NCBI RefSeq assembly: GCF_027492855.1 | Contig: NZ_JAPUDY010000089.1 | Span: 1-49,607 of the forward strand | Source of the DNA: Acidovorax sp. | GTDB lineage: Bacteria > Pseudomonadota > Gammaproteobacteria > Burkholderiales > Burkholderiaceae_C | Length of the DNA: 49,607 bases | Direction of reading: 5' to 3' | Part shown: positions 27,662 through 36,762 of the stretch, piece after piece | Numbering within the stretch: position 1 is the stretch's first letter | Layout of the letters: each line of letters begins with the position of its first letter | Notes under the pieces: generated by a model | What the model was told of the DNA's origin: nothing | Database searches by the model: none | Seen by the model: only the letters and a program-made list of their open reading frames with translations | Translations under genes and position numbers: made by a program

Positions 27662-28228
27662 TCAGTCCTTGGGCGGCAAATTCAGGCCGCGGCGGCGCTC
27701 TTCATTTTCTTCGGCCGTGAAGAACACCGGCTCGTGCCCGCGCATGCGCAGCCAGTCGGCCAGCGCGTAGCCCGTGCCCGCAGGCCAGCATTTGAGTTCG
27801 TGCAGATCGTACAGCCGGTAATCCACCAGCTCGGGTGACAAGCGCACCTCGCCCTCGGCCACCACATGGTAGGCAATGATGACCTGGTTCATGCGCAAAA
27901 ACTCGTACACCCCCACCAGCGTGGTGGACTGCACATCGAGGTTGGTCTCCTCCTTCACCTCGCGCGCAATGCCCTCCTGGGGCGACTCGCCCGCCTCCAT
28001 GAAGCCCGTGATCAGCGCAAACATCTTGGCCGGCCAGGCCGCATTGCGCGCCAACAGCACCTTGCCGCCCACCTCCACGATGGCGGCCAGCACTGGCGTA
28101 GGGTTGTTCCAATGCGTCCAACCGCAGGCGGGGCAGCGCAGGCGCTCCTTGTCGCCGCCATCTTCGGCCAGCGTGATGGGCTGCAGCGCGGTGCCGCAGT
28201 GGGTGCAGTGGCGGGTTTCGTAGTTCAT
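27662..28228 (-). CDS. Nudix hydrolase with N-terminal zinc ribbon (NudC-like)
   Basis: 188 aa. The zinc ribbon uses C8/C11 and C32/C35. The Nudix box starts at G75: G-x5-E81-x7-R89-E90-VKE-E94, with the usual glycine near the end replaced by Asn96 (EETNL). The catalytic REVKEE core is intact. The ribbon-plus-Nudix order resembles NADH pyrophosphatase NudC, but the protein is shorter and lacks the N-terminal domain, so hydrolysis of an ADP- or nucleotide-linked pyrophosphate is the safe statement. The ATG lies right at the end of a repeat A copy, so the leader is repeat-derived, as with dxs. Followed by the TusA-like gene. Confidence 0.9.
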   Translation of the reverse strand: MNYETRHCTHCGTALQPITLAEDGGDKERLRCPACGWTHWNNPTPVLAAIVEVGGKVLLARNAAWPAKMFALITGFMEAGESPQEGIAREVKEETNLDVQSTTLVGVYEFLRMNQVIIAYHVVAEGEVRLSPELVDYRLYDLHELKCWPAGTGYALADWLRMRGHEPVFFTAEENEERRRGLNLPPKD

Positions 28229-28283
28229 TTGCTATTTTTTTAATAGCTACTAGCGCTTATCAATAAAGCGCTAGCAGCCAATT
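28229..28283 (-). repeat. Dispersed hairpin repeat A, copy 6 (Nudix leader)
   Basis: Minus strand: GGCTGCTAGCGCTTTATTG and ATAAGCGCTAGTAGCTATT form the hairpin; AAAAAAATAGCAA then leads directly into the Nudix ATG. Same arrangement as at dxs. Confidence 0.8.
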
Positions 28284-28414
28284 CGACCTGAATAGCGATC
28301 TCCCTCAGACTTTACACCCACGGCCCGAACGGATTGGGGAGCGATGTCTGAGGTATGTACATAGTCAGGCAATTTGATTCAAACTTCTCAAGCCCAACCG
28401 GTTGCAACCGACGA

Positions 28415-29317
28415 TCAGGCCGGAAACACCCCGGTGGACAGATACCGGTCGCCCCGGTCGCACACGACAAACACGATGGTGGCATTGCTCTCGCGCGCTG
28501 CAATCTGCTGCGCCACCCAGCAGGCACCGGCAGCCGAGATACCCGCAAAGATGCCCTCTTCGCGCGCCAGGCGCCTGCACATGTCCTCGGCATTGTCCTG
28601 GCTCACATACACCAGCTCATCCACCGTGCTCGCGTCATAGATCTTGGGCAGGTATTCCTGCGGCCACTTGCGGATGCCGGGAATGCGCGAGCCTTCTTCA
28701 GGCTGCGCACCAATGATCTGGATCGCCGGGTTCTTTTCCTTAAGAAAACGCGAGACGCCTGTGATGGTGCCGGTGGTGCCCATGGCGCTCACGAAGTGCG
28801 TGATGCGCCCGCCCGTCTGCTCCCAAATCTCGGGGCCGGTGGTTTCGTAGTGGATGCGCGGGTTGTCAGGGTTGGCAAACTGGTCCAACACCTTGCCCTC
28901 GCCACGCTTTTGCATGGCCTCAGCCAGATCGCGCGCATGCTCCATGCCGCCGCTCTTGGGCGTGAGCACCAGCTCCGCACCAAAGGCCTTCATGGTCTGC
29001 GCACGCTCGATCGACAGATCCTCGGGCATCACCAGCACCATGCGGTAGCCCTTGATGGCCGCCGCCATCGCCAACGCAATGCCGGTGTTGCCTGATGTGG
29101 CCTCGATCAGCGTGTCGCCGGGCCGAATGTCGCCCCGCTCTTCCGCACGGCGGATCATCGACAGCGCGGGCCGGTCCTTGACCGACCCCGCTGGGTTGTT
29201 CCCCTCCAGCTTGCCCAGCACCACATTGCCCCGCGCCCCGTTGTCCTGCGCCCCGATGCGCTGCAGCGCCACCAGCGGCGTGTGACCTACCGCATCTTCA
29301 ATCGTCGGATATTTCAT
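28415..29317 (-). CDS. cysM: Cysteine synthase B
   Basis: PLP enzyme making cysteine from O-acetylserine and sulfide (or S-sulfocysteine from thiosulfate). 300 aa. Lys47 in NNPAGSVKDRPAL is the PLP lysine; TSGNTG (74-79) binds the substrate carboxylate; GTTGTITGVSRFLK binds phosphate. The C-terminal CDRGDRYLSTGVFP is characteristic of CysM rather than CysK. Divergent from tRNA-Leu, with 39 bp between. It belongs with the TusA-like protein to a loose sulfur cluster. Confidence 0.95.
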   Translation of the reverse strand: MKYPTIEDAVGHTPLVALQRIGAQDNGARGNVVLGKLEGNNPAGSVKDRPALSMIRRAEERGDIRPGDTLIEATSGNTGIALAMAAAIKGYRMVLVMPEDLSIERAQTMKAFGAELVLTPKSGGMEHARDLAEAMQKRGEGKVLDQFANPDNPRIHYETTGPEIWEQTGGRITHFVSAMGTTGTITGVSRFLKEKNPAIQIIGAQPEEGSRIPGIRKWPQEYLPKIYDASTVDELVYVSQDNAEDMCRRLAREEGIFAGISAAGACWVAQQIAARESNATIVFVVCDRGDRYLSTGVFPA

Positions 29318-29356
29318 AGCCCTACTGTGCCATAATTTAGGTCTTCACGAATTCCC

Positions 29357-29441
29357 GCCCGGGTGGTGAAATTGGTAGACGCAGGGGACTCAAAATCCCC
29401 CGCCGCAAGGCGTGCCGGTTCGATTCCGGCCCCGGGCACCA
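29357..29441 (+). tRNA. tRNA-Leu (anticodon CAA)
   Basis: Acceptor arm GCCCGGG pairs with CCCGGGC before the encoded CCA. Anticodon stem GGGGA/TCCCC with loop CTCAAAA gives anticodon CAA (reads UUG). A long variable arm (CGCCGCAAGGCG) and T-arm GCCGGTTCGATTCCGGC are present. A weak -10-like CATAAT is at 29331-29336. The 3' half is the integration site of the element and is reconstituted exactly by its end. Confidence 0.97.
29387..29441 (+). repeat. attL: 55-bp att core in tRNA-Leu
   Basis: The 3' half of the tRNA gene, from GACTCAAAATCCCCC through GGGCACCA, is identical to 45475-45529. The paired direct repeat marks the ends of the integrated element. Confidence 0.95.
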
Positions 29442-29526
29442 TTCAAAATTCTCTAGTGTTTTCAACGCCTTAGAGACTTTGATGGTAACTCCCAGATACT
29501 GGGGGATTTTTCAGAATCGTTGGCCA

Positions 29527-29544
29527 GGTACAGTTTCGGTACAG
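29527..29544 (+). repeat. GTACAG direct repeats near attL (possible integrase arm sites)
   Basis: GGTACAG occurs twice (29527-29533, 29538-29544). GTACAG/GGTACA repeats also cluster at 45339-45355 near attR. Symmetric placement suggests integrase arm-type sites. Confidence 0.4.
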
Positions 29545-29574
29545 TGCTGCGGCGCTAGCCTCACCGAAACCGCT

Positions 29575-30642
29575 ATGGCAACCATCGTCAAGACTCCTTC
29601 AGGCACATGGAAAGCGCTGATCCGCAAGACGGGTTGGCCTCCAACGGCTAAGACATTCCGCACCAAACGCGACGCCGAAGACTGGTCTCGCCGAACCGAA
29701 GACGAAATGGTTCGCGGCGTCTATATCCAGCGCGGCCCCGCCGAGCGCATGACGGTCGAAGTAGCCCTCACTCGCTACCTGCGCGAAGTCACCCCCACCA
29801 AACGTGAGTCCACCCAAGTCGGCGAGCGCAAAAAAGCCCTGGCACTGACCCAGCATCTGGGCAAATACTCTCTCGCCGCACTGAGTGCCGAAATAGTCGC
29901 ACAGTACCGCGACACCCGGCTCGCTGGCGATGACGATGCAAAGGGCAAGCCCGTTCCACGCAGCAACAACACGGTGCGACTGGAGCTAGCACTGCTTAGC
30001 CACCTCTTCACCATCGCAATCAAGGAATGGGGCATCGGCCTGCCATTCAATCCAGTTTCCAACATCCGCCGACCTGCACCAGGTGCTGGACGCAATCGCC
30101 GGCTGACAGTGACGGAAAACAAGCGCCTGCTCGCCGCCGTGGATAGCCACTCCAACCCGATGTTCAGTTGGATCGTGCGCGGCGCACTAGAGACGGGAAT
30201 GCGACTCTCTGAGATCGCTGGCCTACGACTTAGCCAAGTTGACCTGCAACGCCGCGTTATCCGTCTTGATCAAACGAAAAATTCTTCGCCTCGAACGGTT
30301 CCTCTCACGGCAGCGGCTACCCAAGTTTTTCAGAACGCCGTAAACAACCCAATACGCCCTGGCGAAACCGACCTCCTGTTCTTTGGCGAACCGGGCAAAG
30401 ACGGCAGGCGCCGTCCCTACATGTTCGACAAAGCCTGGACACAGGCCAAGGTCGATGCCGGCCTAGTGAATTTCCGATTTCACGACCTGCGCCATGAAGC
30501 AGTTAGCCGCTTTGTCGAGGCCGGGCTGTCAGACCAGGAAGTAGCGGCCATCAGTGGGCATAAATCCATGCAGATGCTGAAAAGGTACACACATTTGCGG
30601 GCGGAAGACTTGGTCGAGAAACTGGATAGGGTGCGGCAGTAG
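29575..30642 (+). CDS. int: Tyrosine-type site-specific integrase
   Basis: 355 aa. Catalytic residues visible: R200 (ETGMRLSEIAGL), K225 (LDQTKNSSPR), H293-x2-R296 (FHDLRHEA), H319 (SGHKS) and Y328 (LKRYTHL). The N-terminal AP2-like part (TPSGTWKALIRKTGWPPTAK) and a SAM-like core-binding region precede the catalytic domain. It starts 134 bp from the tRNA-Leu gene and reads away from it, the normal placement for a tRNA-targeting integrase. I chose ATG 29575, where the family N-terminus MATIVK begins. It should recombine the 55-bp att cores. Confidence 0.95.
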   Translation: MATIVKTPSGTWKALIRKTGWPPTAKTFRTKRDAEDWSRRTEDEMVRGVYIQRGPAERMTVEVALTRYLREVTPTKRESTQVGERKKALALTQHLGKYSLAALSAEIVAQYRDTRLAGDDDAKGKPVPRSNNTVRLELALLSHLFTIAIKEWGIGLPFNPVSNIRRPAPGAGRNRRLTVTENKRLLAAVDSHSNPMFSWIVRGALETGMRLSEIAGLRLSQVDLQRRVIRLDQTKNSSPRTVPLTAAATQVFQNAVNNPIRPGETDLLFFGEPGKDGRRRPYMFDKAWTQAKVDAGLVNFRFHDLRHEAVSRFVEAGLSDQEVAAISGHKSMQMLKRYTHLRAEDLVEKLDRVRQ

Positions 30643-30952
30643 GCCGGTGATTTCGCCCTCTGTGTCATTTTTCAAACTCGCGAGCACCGAACTTGCAGAA
30701 ATTTTTCAGCTCAATGTGCAAGCAAGTGTTTCCTTACACCCGCAAGCCTCTGATTTGCATACGAATTCAGCCGATCCACCCATTCAGCTCAATAGCCAAT
30801 CCATCTAATTTTGGTCGTCAATGCTAGTCAACCACGAATGCCAAGATAGGGAATATTGGTTTTAAATCAACCACTTACGCCAGCAGAGCGCTTGTCCGAC
30901 TACCGCTGACTACCCAGAATTGCGCCTAATTAGTCCTGTGATAGGTGCATTC
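30643..30952. other. Intergenic region between integrase and replication genes
   Basis: 310 bp, AT-rich, without a supported gene. Probably holds the promoter of the HTH-repA unit; no repeat array or clear promoter is seen. Confidence 0.35.
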
Positions 30953-31207
30953 ATGACGACGGAAGAATTTCTGCTGGACCGCTTCGGGCCACTGATGAGC
31001 ATTGCCGATGTGGCGGGGATTTTGGGACGCTCTGCCGATGGATTTAGGGTCGCGCTTTATTCAGACGGCGATGTCTCTCGTCGGCTCCGGCCGACCATGG
31101 TGCGAATCGGTCGCAGGGTCTACTTCCGCACATTGCAATTGGCAGACGCTTTGGGCTTGGACAGCCCAGAGGTCAATGGAATACTCCTGCACGCCTCGCA
31201 ATCCTGA
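30953..31207 (+). CDS. Small helix-turn-helix protein upstream of repA
   Basis: 84 aa. LMSIADVAGILGRSADGFRV looks like a winged HTH of the AlpA/excisionase type, followed by the wing-like RRVYFRTLQLADAL. Its TGA overlaps the repA ATG by one base (TGATG), so repA translation is probably coupled to it. Likely roles are repA regulation or excision; the family placement is by eye. I chose ATG 30953 over the earlier in-frame start at 30920 because the domain begins soon after. Confidence 0.65.
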   Translation: MTTEEFLLDRFGPLMSIADVAGILGRSADGFRVALYSDGDVSRRLRPTMVRIGRRVYFRTLQLADALGLDSPEVNGILLHASQS

Positions 31208-32169
31208 TGTCCTGGTTGCAGGGCGCTTCCGATTTTGTCGATCAGAGATACAACGCTGGCCGAGAGCATCAGGGCAGCATTTATTCAACGAAAGCGGCCA
31301 ACGCCAGCGCAGCCAAGGTCTCAGACCTTCTTGCCACCGCCGTTGCAATACAGGAAGAGGACGCCGCTGCGGCCGGCCAGATCGGTTACATGGCGCGCGC
31401 CATGATCTGGGCCTCGCTGCCCCACAGGAAGATCGAAGGCGCGCACTACAAACGGGACAATGGCCTTGCATCCATCACCATGCTGGTAGACCCCGACATC
31501 GGCCTTCCCTACGGCAAGCTGCCTCGACTCATTTCCGCATGGTTAACGCGAGAGGCAAAACTGACAGGTTCGCGTGAACTGGCCCTTGGGCGGAGTCTCA
31601 ACGAGTTCGCTCAAAAGCTAGGACTCTCAACGAGCGGTGGACTGCGTGGCGACACATCCCGATTGAAGATACAAGCCACCAAGCTTTTCAGCACCGTCAT
31701 CTCACTCAAGGCGCACCAGGGTCAAGACTTCGCGTACAAGAACGTCGCGCTATCGGATGAAGGCGTACTGCTCTGGGATCCCAAGAATCCCCACGAACCA
31801 TCGCTTTGGGAAAGCACGATCACGTTGTCAGAGGCGTTCTATCGCGAATGCATGGACTATGCCGTTCCATTCGATCTTCGAGTGCTGCACCGCCTCCGTT
31901 CGCCACTGGCTATCGATATGTATTTGTGGCTGACGTGGCGCATGTTCATCCTGCGTCGGCCGGCCTTGATTCCATGGGTGTCATTGCGGTTTCAGTTCGG
32001 CGCCGGCTACGCCTCGAGCCCTCAAGGGATGGCACATTTCCGCGCGGAGTTCCGCCGCTGTCTACACGACGTACAAGCCCTGTACCCGGCCGCGCGGCTT
32101 TCATTCGAGCACGGTGGTTTGCGGCTGCTCCCCAGCCCACCCCATGTCAATGCGCTCCAATGTTCATAG
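31207..32169 (+). CDS. repA: RepA-family plasmid replication initiator
   Basis: 320 aa resembling the RepA initiators of broad-host-range proteobacterial plasmids and islands: KIEGAHYKRDNGLASITMLV, GLPYGKLPRLISAWLTREA, FAQKLGLSTSGGLRGDTSRL (HTH-like), VPFDLRVLHRLRSPLAIDMY. Such proteins bind origin iterons and open the duplex. A matching iteron cluster with DnaA-like boxes lies about 9 kb away at 41.16-41.36 kb; in the excised circle the two would be closer through the att junction. Start fixed by overlap with the upstream stop. The gene is full length, so the replicon may still work. Confidence 0.88.
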   Translation: MSWLQGASDFVDQRYNAGREHQGSIYSTKAANASAAKVSDLLATAVAIQEEDAAAAGQIGYMARAMIWASLPHRKIEGAHYKRDNGLASITMLVDPDIGLPYGKLPRLISAWLTREAKLTGSRELALGRSLNEFAQKLGLSTSGGLRGDTSRLKIQATKLFSTVISLKAHQGQDFAYKNVALSDEGVLLWDPKNPHEPSLWESTITLSEAFYRECMDYAVPFDLRVLHRLRSPLAIDMYLWLTWRMFILRRPALIPWVSLRFQFGAGYASSPQGMAHFRAEFRRCLHDVQALYPAARLSFEHGGLRLLPSPPHVNALQCS

Positions 32170-32506
32170 GAATCTGAACGTGGCACGGAATACTCAAAAT
32201 CCGACAGCCGACGCCGGTACCGCCTTTTCCGCCCCGCTGGCACCACAAGGACTCAAAGGTGGCGCGTGGACGTTCAAGCAATTCTGTACGGCATGCGACA
32301 CACCTGGCGCGAAGAGTGTCCAAGCTGTTCTGGCGGCAAGCAACAACATCGGCTTCTCGCTTTACGCGCGTCAGGACAGGCGCTTGCACCGCATCACGCT
32401 GAATGACCGCTTCGTAATATTTCGCACGATTGAGCAAGCGCTGGATACCCTTTCCGATGTACCGCATCTGGCCCCGGAAATAGCTATCGACACGACAAAC
32501 TGGTAG
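32150..32506 (+). CDS. Hypothetical protein downstream of repA
   Basis: 118 aa from ATG 32150, overlapping the end of repA, so likely in the same transcript. It has a short polar N-terminus then a compact globular part (GAWTFKQFCTACDTPGAKSV, LNDRFVIFRTIEQALDTLSD). No family recognised. An in-frame GTG at about 32180 may be the true start. Probably a replication accessory or unrelated cargo. Confidence 0.5.
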   Translation: MRSNVHRNLNVARNTQNPTADAGTAFSAPLAPQGLKGGAWTFKQFCTACDTPGAKSVQAVLAASNNIGFSLYARQDRRLHRITLNDRFVIFRTIEQALDTLSDVPHLAPEIAIDTTNW

Positions 32507-32816
32507 CGCATGCGTTGCCGACTTTTGTTCAGGCGATGTTATCCGCCACGATCACATACGTCGGATTTGGCGCTGATCAATCCCGCCACTCGGAGCATAG
32601 TGCAGTTGATGCTCCGAGCCACCTCTCATGACAGTGCTCAGGCAGCCAGCAAAAACGGGATCAATCGGCGCTTTCAAGTGCCTCCCCAAGCCAAGTCTCA
32701 GCAGGTGGGCGGAAGGGCGGATGTGGTCCTCGGCGCCCGCACATTCATGCTGGCGGTCGCTCCTGCTGTTAAACGGTTTCGCATACGGCTCACGGCGCTT
32801 GCTCAACCGAGCAAGG
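32507..32816. other. Non-coding stretch with a perfect hairpin
   Basis: 310 bp between converging genes. A perfect 10-bp inverted repeat CTCGGAGCAT / ATGCTCCGAG (32589-32598 and 32609-32618) has a 10-nt loop and no T tail. Open frames on both strands look random. The hairpin may act as a shared terminator. Confidence 0.45.
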
Positions 32817-35800
32817 TCACTGGACCTTAATAACATCCCATGCTCGCGGGCCGTCGTAGCTAAAGCCGACGTAGCAAGTTACCGAAGCATTCTCGTCTCG
32901 ACCAAAGTGCAGGTCAGACTTTCCAGGAACGAAAAAGGCCTTGACCCCACCGGCTAGTTCGATGGCTCCCTTCTGCGGAGCGTCGATAGACGCGACGGTG
33001 CCAGGCACCCGAACAAGTGAACTCCGATGTTCCCAGAAGTCGTCTTTCCAATCTCCTAGTTGGCCTTGATGAATAAGTTCACCCAAGCCATCTCCAGAAC
33101 CGACCCATTCGAAGCTCCGGGTCCTGTCGCGTCGAAAGCGGGTCACTTGCCGGCACTCTTCAAGCGCCTGCTCAGCGTCAGCCAAAGATTGGTGCGAACC
33201 CTTCATCGCTCGCAAAGTGTGCAGCACGTATAAATAAAAAACAGCGTCCAAAGTTCCAGTGTTAGCCTTCCAGTAGCTAACCTTCTCAATGACCGAATCA
33301 AGCGATGGCTGAACTTTGAGATAGCGAATAGAGCGCAGCCACATTCTCAAGCTTGTTGAATCGTAGGGCTCCTCCGCCAAATTCTCTTCCAAAAGGGTTC
33401 GGATGCGTTCTACTTCCTTCTTGCCAAGTTGGTCCCAGTTGCCGTCGTGGCGACGGAGAATCGTCCATACGATCTGGCGGCGTACTGGACATTTCGCAAC
33501 ACCTGGCCGACTCAGGAGGCTGTCCCAGTCCTGCAGCGCAGACTGAAAGTCACCGTAGATGCGTTGCACTCGGGCGCGGCAATCTAGGACGTAGTGGCTT
33601 GGTTGCTCGCCCACATATAGTCGTTGAACCTGATCCAGCAGATCCTCGATTCTGTCCAAAGAGCCCTTTAGAAACTGTGGAGAACCAGCATCAACTAGTA
33701 GTTTTTGAGGCGAGAGCTTTCTGATCTTGCTCGCACCATCAATGAGATCGATTAGCAACTGAATTTCACTGATGAATCCATGCGCTTCATCAGGACCGAT
33801 TTCACGAGCGCGCCCAAAGCTAGCACTACCGAGCACAGCAGTCTCAACGATTGATTCAACGGAGTTCCCCGCTTCCACTTCTCCCTTCATGCGTTGACGT
33901 AGCACCATCCCGCGCATGTGGTGCAGGAGATGATCTGACATCTGGAGCGAGATGGCAAAGTCAATTGATTCCAGTGCTTCTTTGTGCTCGCCACTGAGGC
34001 TCAGCAGTCGGGCCAAATGCGCATGAATGTGCGCCTCTTCGGGAAAACGATCAGTCAAGTGGCGAAGAATTTCTAAACGCCCCTGCTCGGACGGAATATC
34101 CTGAATCAATCTGGAGAAGCCCTTCTGCCCTGAACGCTCTGTTCCAAGCACTTCGACGTTATCCCGGTAAATGAAGACGCGGCGAACCAATTCGAGAAGT
34201 TGATCGCTACTCACGTGCGCATCACCACGACAGAAATCTGCAAATGTTTTTGCCCAGAGAGAGAGATTCTGCCGCCAAACCGTTTGAGGAATATTGCTGT
34301 CCTCTGGGGACAGAACTTGTTGCAAAATTTCAAGTGCAATCAACTGGTGAGCCGTTCGCCATTCGCCGCCCGCAACCTCTACAACGAGATCAAGCGACGG
34401 TGCTGAATCGCCACTAAATACTCCATTAACACTCAGAGCCTTGGTTGCAGGCAACTGGAACATTGACGCAAACGCGTTGACTGGAATGGACTGTTGCCCG
34501 TAATAGTGACCGATTGCCAGGAAAGCCAAGAATCTCTTTTGCGTGGTCGTTAAACCCTCGACTCTCCGTGCCACGTATGGCCTTAGGCCTCGAAAGTCCT
34601 TGCCATAGCCCGTTAGCCCGAAGAAAAACGCATTGCAATAGACAGAACTTCCACTCCGACTTGCAAGTTGTGTCAGCTCCTCGCGTCTTTCGGGAACTGC
34701 ATTGGTGTAGACGTCGCGAAAGCGATCTGCCTCAATCCGACTGAGACCTTCACCCAGCCAGAACTGTCGCTTGCCCGCAGTTTGAGGTTGAAACCTGCGT
34801 AGCACTTGCAGGAGCACAACCGGGACCTGGCCAGCGCGAAGGAATTCAAAAAGATCGTCGATTTCTCGCTCAGAATGCCTTCCCCCGTCTACAACTACCA
34901 GCACACTGCTTTCGGTTAGGACTGCGACCTTTCCAATTCGCTCTGCAGTATCTCGCGGCGAACAGCGTGTCAGGTATGTGACTGGATATGCCGAGTGCAA
35001 GTCCCAGGCAATGCGACGTCCTATAGTGGTTCCACCAGAACCGGGGGCATGATAGAAATTGATCCGAACTGTCTGCCGCTTCCGCAAGTCCTCTTCTACC
35101 TGTGACCTTGCCGCCAATGTTGAGTCACGGTCGCAATCGTGCCCCAACTGAAGGTTCCGCCAGCCTATATCCCCACCTCGCCGAAAGGCCTCTGCGCTGT
35201 CGTCACCATCAAAGCCAATTGCTCTGTGGGCTAATTCAAGATCCTCGCTAAGCCAGAGCCAAATGTCAGTTGGGACTTCAATACCTGCACCGCTGGCGGT
35301 CGGCAATACATAGCGTTCTCCGCTTCCTGCGCCGGCTTCTGAAAAATGCAAGCCGATTCCTGCGCAGAAGCTGCGCAGGCTCAAGGAAACAAAAGTTGCA
35401 CCCAACTCCTCCACTGTTCCCTCGAAGGAGGCGGAGTCGTTTGAGACAACTACGATCTCGACCGCTTCTCCAAATGAGCCATATAGCTCCTCTATCAAGC
35501 TTCGGAGATGGCTGCGAAATTTTGAATCGGACCACACGAGCACCGCAACGACAGGCGACGGACTCCAAGAGGCCGAAAGACGGGAAAGCTGCTTGCCCAG
35601 TTCAGACTTGTATGCCTTTAACCAAGCGCGATGGTCGCCAAGCACAAGTGTCTCCTGGCGTCCTTGCAGGCCGCGAGCAAAGAACCAGTGCGTTCCGGGA
35701 TCTGGATGAATTCTGTTGTCACCGCTTACCACACGGTGAACGACACGATGCTGGGATAACGTAGTTTCAACTCCACTAAGGAGACCTGATGCGCCACTCG

Positions 35801-36455
35801 CCGGGTCAAAATCAATAACTGCACGCCAAGGAACCTGGCCCAAGGCACTTAGTAGTGAATTACCTTCAGATTCGATGCGATCTGCGGCTAAGAGATAGCG
35901 CTTTTGTGGTGTGAAGCGACTGACAGCCTCGTAGAAAATTTGCCATGCGGCCTGATTCGGTCGGTCCGGCAGCCCAACTTCTCCACCTTGAAACCAACTC
36001 ACAATCCTCCGATGCTCAGTTCCAACGGCACGGTCATTCTGGGTTCCACGTCGATAGTAGACCGCCCCGGCCTGTAGTCCGTCCACCTCCTTGACAGGTG
36101 TGTATGGGCCATCTTGCCCCGCCGGAATCTCAATCACTCCGACTTGCAATCCATCCCTAACGCGTGGTGAGTATGTGAACCTAGGGGTTGGCTGAACACG
36201 ATCACGGCCAAATGCATTCTGTAGTTCAGCATCGTCCACTTGCGCTGACAGGCCTACCACCTGACTGCCATTTTCAGGGCTCCAGTCAACGCCAAGAACA
36301 ATGTAAGCAGCTCCATTTCGCGGAGTATTGGCCATCGATAAGATGTCCTTAATCAGGTCCCCACGGCCTTGCTTCAAGTCGTAGCATTGAACCTTGAAGT
36401 CGAGAGTTTCTCCCTCCCCCCTAAAAAGTAGGCCACTAAATTCGTCATCTGTCAT
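32817..36455 (-). CDS. SAMD9-like multidomain NTPase (AlbA_2 / SIR2-like / P-loop / TPR / OB-like), predicted antiviral effector
   Basis: 1212 aa. Order seen: AlbA_2 (Schlafen-like) domain about 5-140 with GEGETLDFK (E14, E16, D19) and DILSMANTPRNGAAYIVLGV; a SIR2-like region about 180-345 with RAVIDFDPASGASGLL; a P-loop NTPase with strand VRINFYHA, Walker A PGSGGTT (471-477) and Walker B SSVLVVVDGG (about 516-525); alpha-helical TPR-like repeats (about 690-1100); and a C-terminal OB-like domain, GTVASIDAPQKGAIELAGGV and then CYVGFSYDGPRAWDVIKV. This is the layout described for animal SAMD9/SAMD9L, in which the AlbA_2 domain is a tRNA-cleaving nuclease in antiviral defence. AGGAG precedes the ATG. 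Inferred: NTP-switched, infection-triggered translation block. No SAM domain is present. Confidence 0.8.
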   Translation of the reverse strand: MTDDEFSGLLFRGEGETLDFKVQCYDLKQGRGDLIKDILSMANTPRNGAAYIVLGVDWSPENGSQVVGLSAQVDDAELQNAFGRDRVQPTPRFTYSPRVRDGLQVGVIEIPAGQDGPYTPVKEVDGLQAGAVYYRRGTQNDRAVGTEHRRIVSWFQGGEVGLPDRPNQAAWQIFYEAVSRFTPQKRYLLAADRIESEGNSLLSALGQVPWRAVIDFDPASGASGLLSGVETTLSQHRVVHRVVSGDNRIHPDPGTHWFFARGLQGRQETLVLGDHRAWLKAYKSELGKQLSRLSASWSPSPVVAVLVWSDSKFRSHLRSLIEELYGSFGEAVEIVVVSNDSASFEGTVEELGATFVSLSLRSFCAGIGLHFSEAGAGSGERYVLPTASGAGIEVPTDIWLWLSEDLELAHRAIGFDGDDSAEAFRRGGDIGWRNLQLGHDCDRDSTLAARSQVEEDLRKRQTVRINFYHAPGSGGTTIGRRIAWDLHSAYPVTYLTRCSPRDTAERIGKVAVLTESSVLVVVDGGRHSEREIDDLFEFLRAGQVPVVLLQVLRRFQPQTAGKRQFWLGEGLSRIEADRFRDVYTNAVPERREELTQLASRSGSSVYCNAFFFGLTGYGKDFRGLRPYVARRVEGLTTTQKRFLAFLAIGHYYGQQSIPVNAFASMFQLPATKALSVNGVFSGDSAPSLDLVVEVAGGEWRTAHQLIALEILQQVLSPEDSNIPQTVWRQNLSLWAKTFADFCRGDAHVSSDQLLELVRRVFIYRDNVEVLGTERSGQKGFSRLIQDIPSEQGRLEILRHLTDRFPEEAHIHAHLARLLSLSGEHKEALESIDFAISLQMSDHLLHHMRGMVLRQRMKGEVEAGNSVESIVETAVLGSASFGRAREIGPDEAHGFISEIQLLIDLIDGASKIRKLSPQKLLVDAGSPQFLKGSLDRIEDLLDQVQRLYVGEQPSHYVLDCRARVQRIYGDFQSALQDWDSLLSRPGVAKCPVRRQIVWTILRRHDGNWDQLGKKEVERIRTLLEENLAEEPYDSTSLRMWLRSIRYLKVQPSLDSVIEKVSYWKANTGTLDAVFYLYVLHTLRAMKGSHQSLADAEQALEECRQVTRFRRDRTRSFEWVGSGDGLGELIHQGQLGDWKDDFWEHRSSLVRVPGTVASIDAPQKGAIELAGGVKAFFVPGKSDLHFGRDENASVTCYVGFSYDGPRAWDVIKVQ

Positions 36456-36762
36456 AGCACTCCTGATTGCCTAGTCCCAGCCACAACGTGACCTGAGCCA
36501 GAGTTGGCGGAATTTTTTTGAAACAATACCTTAAGTGGCCCCGAAAAGAAGGCGCCTACCAGCGTTTTAAGGAGCGGACGTAGGCGCAAGGACGACAGAG
36601 ACATTGTGATTTCACATCTTGCCATGCCCGGAAGTCGGCCTGTCGCGCGAAGTCGTACACGTCACACAGCATAGCCTGGAAGCGGTCACCGGCGACAGAC
36701 CGACACACCGGCCGGTCAGATCACACCTGTTGCTATGCAGCTATCCGGTGGACGCGTTCTGC
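36456..36762. other. Non-coding gap where a relaxase would be expected
   Basis: 307 bp between the mobC stop and the start of the SAMD9-like gene. It contains an inverted repeat GCGCCTAC / GTAGGCGC (36552-36559, 36580-36587) but no supported gene. In related mobilization operons a relaxase gene follows mobC directly; nothing resembling one is found here. Confidence 0.5.

Noticed and set aside
32510-32836. Overlapping small open frames on both strands after the repA unit
   Set aside because: No ribosome site, no domain, and composition looks random; the stretch also holds a hairpin between converging genes.
32817-36455. Plain Avs-type (STAND) defence protein
   Set aside because: The general layout is similar, but the AlbA_2 N-terminus, the PGSGGTT P-loop and the OB-like GFSYDGPRAWD end together fit the SAMD9 layout better.
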